Shown here: in pieces, positions 5,794 through 7,109 of the stretch | How positions within the stretch are numbered: the first letter of the stretch is position 1 | How the letters are laid out: each line of letters opens with the position of its first letter | NCBI GenBank assembly: GCA_009691315.1 | Contig: SICT01000061.1 | Span: 1 to 7,109, forward strand | DNA: 7,109 nucleotides | Reading direction: 5' to 3' | Source: Candidatus Uhrbacteria bacterium | Lineage (GTDB): Bacteria; Patescibacteriota; Patescibacteriia; 2-12-FULL-60-25 | Notes under the pieces: generated by a model | Database searches by the model: none | The model's input: the letters and a program-made list of their open reading frames with translations, nothing else | Told to the model about the DNA's origin: nothing | Made by a program: the position numbers and the translations under genes

Positions 5794-6462
5794 TTAAAGC
5801 TCTGGGGTGAACCCCATAATGATATCGAACCGCGCCGCCAACTCTCCAATTTTTGACGCCTTGATCCGCGCAAAATCCACCGTCACATTGGCCCGTTGCT
5901 TGGCATCCTTGATCTGCTTGTAGACACCATCCTTTTCGTTCTGCTCCTCACCCTTGATATAACACTGCGTCGTCCATTTATCTCGCCCCTTCATCTTGAT
6001 GGCCACATGAATATGCGGCGTCCGCCCAGGGTATTTAATGGGCCGAATCGTGCGAAAATAATATTCCCCCGTGGAACCCGTCAAAAACCGTCCGAAACCT
6101 TGAAAATTCGCATCCCGATTCCCTGCCTTATCACTTCCCGAATGTAAATACACCCCCTTGCCATCCACCTGCCAGATCTCCACCGTGGCATTACGAATAG
6201 GCTGCCCTTTCACATCCAACACTCGCCCGCTCAAATGCGTGATCGCGCCCAACGCCGGCGTCAAACCATCATTCACACGCACCAAATCATTATCCGTATC
6301 CAACGGCAAATGATTTGGATAAAACGGCCCCTCCGTCGAACTCGGCGTCAGCGTCAGTTGCTCTGCCATCAAGCCGGGCACCGCAAACAGTGCCATCCCC
6401 CACCCCATCCCTCGTATAAAATGCCGGCGGTTAGGCCGAACCCAATTGGTTTCATGCTTCAT
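5794..6462 (-). CDS. Tat-exported intradiol ring-cleavage dioxygenase
   Basis: This 222-residue protein is related to the protocatechuate 3,4-dioxygenase / catechol 1,2-dioxygenase family, which opens ortho-diphenols with non-haem Fe(III) and O2. The N-terminus has a twin-arginine signal (NRRHFIRG, residues 11-18, followed by a hydrophobic stretch to about 33), so it would be exported folded with its iron. Family motifs are STEGPFYP (42-49), the beta-sandwich strand GRVLDVKGQPIRNATVEIWQ (79-98), GEYYFRTIRPIKYPGRTPHI (132-151) and HVAI. The expected iron ligands are Y105 (GKGVY), Y144 (IKYPGR), H150 and H152 (PHIHV). Start ATG 6462 has a strong AGGAGG 6 nt upstream (6469-6474). It has the single-subunit size and lacks the long PcaG/PcaH extensions. 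Substrate could be catechol-like, protocatechuate-like or lignin-derived. The dienelactone hydrolase gene follows after 20 bp; an IS3 element ends about 70 bp upstream. Confidence 0.92.
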   Translation of the reverse strand: MKHETNWVRPNRRHFIRGMGWGMALFAVPGLMAEQLTLTPSSTEGPFYPNHLPLDTDNDLVRVNDGLTPALGAITHLSGRVLDVKGQPIRNATVEIWQVDGKGVYLHSGSDKAGNRDANFQGFGRFLTGSTGEYYFRTIRPIKYPGRTPHIHVAIKMKGRDKWTTQCYIKGEEQNEKDGVYKQIKDAKQRANVTVDFARIKASKIGELAARFDIIMGFTPEL

Positions 6463-6534
6463 AAGGTCCCTCCTCAAATATTGATCCCCTGATTCGACTC
6501 CTATCCACTCCTCAAGACCACCCACCCTTCGACA
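6463..6534 (-). promoter_or_regulatory. 72-bp 5' region of the dioxygenase operon, squeezed by an IS element
   Basis: This short gap must hold the operon leader. It contains the Shine-Dalgarno AGGAGG (6469-6474) directly before the dioxygenase start. I see no convincing -35/-10 pair in it; the AT-rich CAATATTTG near 6475-6483 could be part of a -10. The native promoter may have been displaced by the insertion sequence, or transcription may read in from the co-directional transposase. Confidence 0.35.
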
Positions 6535-7109
6535 TGGTTACAAAAAATTCCACAGAGTGGACCTTTTCCTCCTAGACCTAGGTTTGACCTCAAACTCTCG
6601 GGGCGAACTATAACCCAATGCGCTATGCAGCCTCACCCGATTATAATAAGCTTCGATGTAGTCACACACCCTCGGTCCAACTTCGCTCCTTCGCAAGCCC
6701 TCCCCTTCAATCCTCATCTCGGTTTTTAGAGTACTCCAAAAAGACTCAATCGCCATATTATCAAACCCATGACCCTCTCGGCTCATGCTTCGACAAAAAC
6801 CCCGTTGCTCCAGCGCCTCACGATACCGATGGCTAGCATATTGACAGCCCCGATCCGAATGATGGATCACTCCAACCGCTCCCCCACGCCTCGCCAAGGC
6901 CCGCTCCAGCGCCTCCAGCGGAAGCCCCAACTCCAACGAACCCCGCAACGACCATCCGATGATCCGCCTGCTAAAAAGATCCATCACCGCCGCCAGATAA
7001 ACCCAACCCTCCTCCGTGCGAAGATACGTAATTTCCGTCACCCAGATTTGATCCACCGCCGTCGGTTGGCCCCTCCCAACCAGCAGATTCGGCGCAATCA
7101 GCTCCGAAT
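6535..7109 (-). mobile_element. Right (3') end of an IS3-family insertion sequence, partial
   Basis: The element carries OrfB in minus orientation and runs off the window, so its OrfA and left end are not visible. The right terminus is inferred at about 6535: on the plus strand the sequence begins TGGTTACAAAAAATTCCACA, with the TG start usual for IS3 ends, and the OrfB stop codon (6538-6540) lies inside this putative terminal repeat, as is common in the family. The exact boundary and the target duplication cannot be confirmed without the other end. Confidence 0.75.
6538..7109 (-). CDS. IS3-family transposase OrfB, C-terminal part, first Asp replaced by Glu
   Basis: The frame is open to the window edge and starts upstream of it; the GTG at 7056 is internal, since SELIAPNLLVGRG and QPTAVDQIW continue the family sequence before it. 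This is the rve integrase-core domain that does strand transfer. Counting from that GTG codon as residue 1, it shows WVTEITYL, LDLFSRRIIGW-like sequence (MDLFSRRIIGWS), HHSDRGCQY (D68), ESFWSTLKTE (E104) and the C-terminal YNRVRLHSALGYSSPREFE. D68 and E104 are 35 residues apart, the normal D(35)E spacing. The first catalytic Asp, normally in W-(T/A)-D-ITY, is Glu here (E8, codon GAA at 7033-7035). The stop is TAA at 6538-6540. The C-terminus looks complete. The upstream OrfA and the programmed frameshift site are outside the window. Confidence 0.93.
   Translation of the reverse strand, partial: SELIAPNLLVGRGQPTAVDQIWVTEITYLRTEEGWVYLAAVMDLFSRRIIGWSLRGSLELGLPLEALERALARRGGAVGVIHHSDRGCQYASHRYREALEQRGFCRSMSREGHGFDNMAIESFWSTLKTEMRIEGEGLRRSEVGPRVCDYIEAYYNRVRLHSALGYSSPREFEVKPRSRRKRSTLWNFL

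Noticed and set aside
1..7109. CRISPR array, rRNA, riboswitch or origin
   Set aside because: I saw no regularly spaced direct repeats, no rRNA signature, no T-box or other leader motif before ilvD, and no DnaA-box cluster.

Overview
The window is 7.1 kb of bacterial chromosome with moderate GC. I suggest Verrucomicrobiota with low confidence. The reasons are the style of the LamG-like C-terminus at the left edge, the small exported metabolic enzymes, and the weak or absent Shine-Dalgarno sites in front of several genes. Nothing in the window fixes the taxon.

Left part (1-2000), a patchwork of remnants. The window opens inside a plus-strand gene whose C-terminus looks like a LamG/concanavalin-type secreted protein (1-672). 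About 680 bp follow with no gene I can support, but with two conspicuous inverted repeats (713-752 and 1150-1209). Next is an unmistakable N-terminal fragment of leucyl-tRNA synthetase (leuS, 1350-1739), broken by an in-frame TAA and cut off after about 129 codons. About 40 bp further on is the 5' half of a minus-strand tRNA gene, probably tRNA-Arg. It keeps a good sigma70-type promoter and a hairpin in its leader, but ends at the anticodon loop. Two translation-related genes broken so close together mark a rearrangement or integration junction. A short minus-strand frame (1902-2117) next to the tRNA promoter may be a further remnant.

Middle part (2011-4957), intact plus-strand genes. The first is a HupE/UreJ-type membrane protein with a signal peptide and a textbook EF-hand loop. 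The second, 58 bp downstream, is a complete ilvD (dihydroxy-acid dehydratase, isoleucine/valine/leucine biosynthesis). The two could be co-transcribed but have no obvious functional link.

Right part (4973-7109), minus strand. ilvD converges on a two-gene unit: a Tat-exported intradiol ring-cleavage dioxygenase followed, after 20 bp, by a Sec-exported dienelactone hydrolase family protein. The pair looks like a small extracytoplasmic module for aromatic or lactone breakdown. Directly upstream, in the same orientation, is the 3' end of an IS3-family insertion sequence that runs off the window. Its OrfB has Glu where the first catalytic Asp is expected.

I found no CRISPR array, rRNA gene or complete tRNA. 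The clearest odd signals are the leuS/tRNA breakpoint region, the structured 60-bp element at 1150-1209, and the IS3 catalytic substitution.
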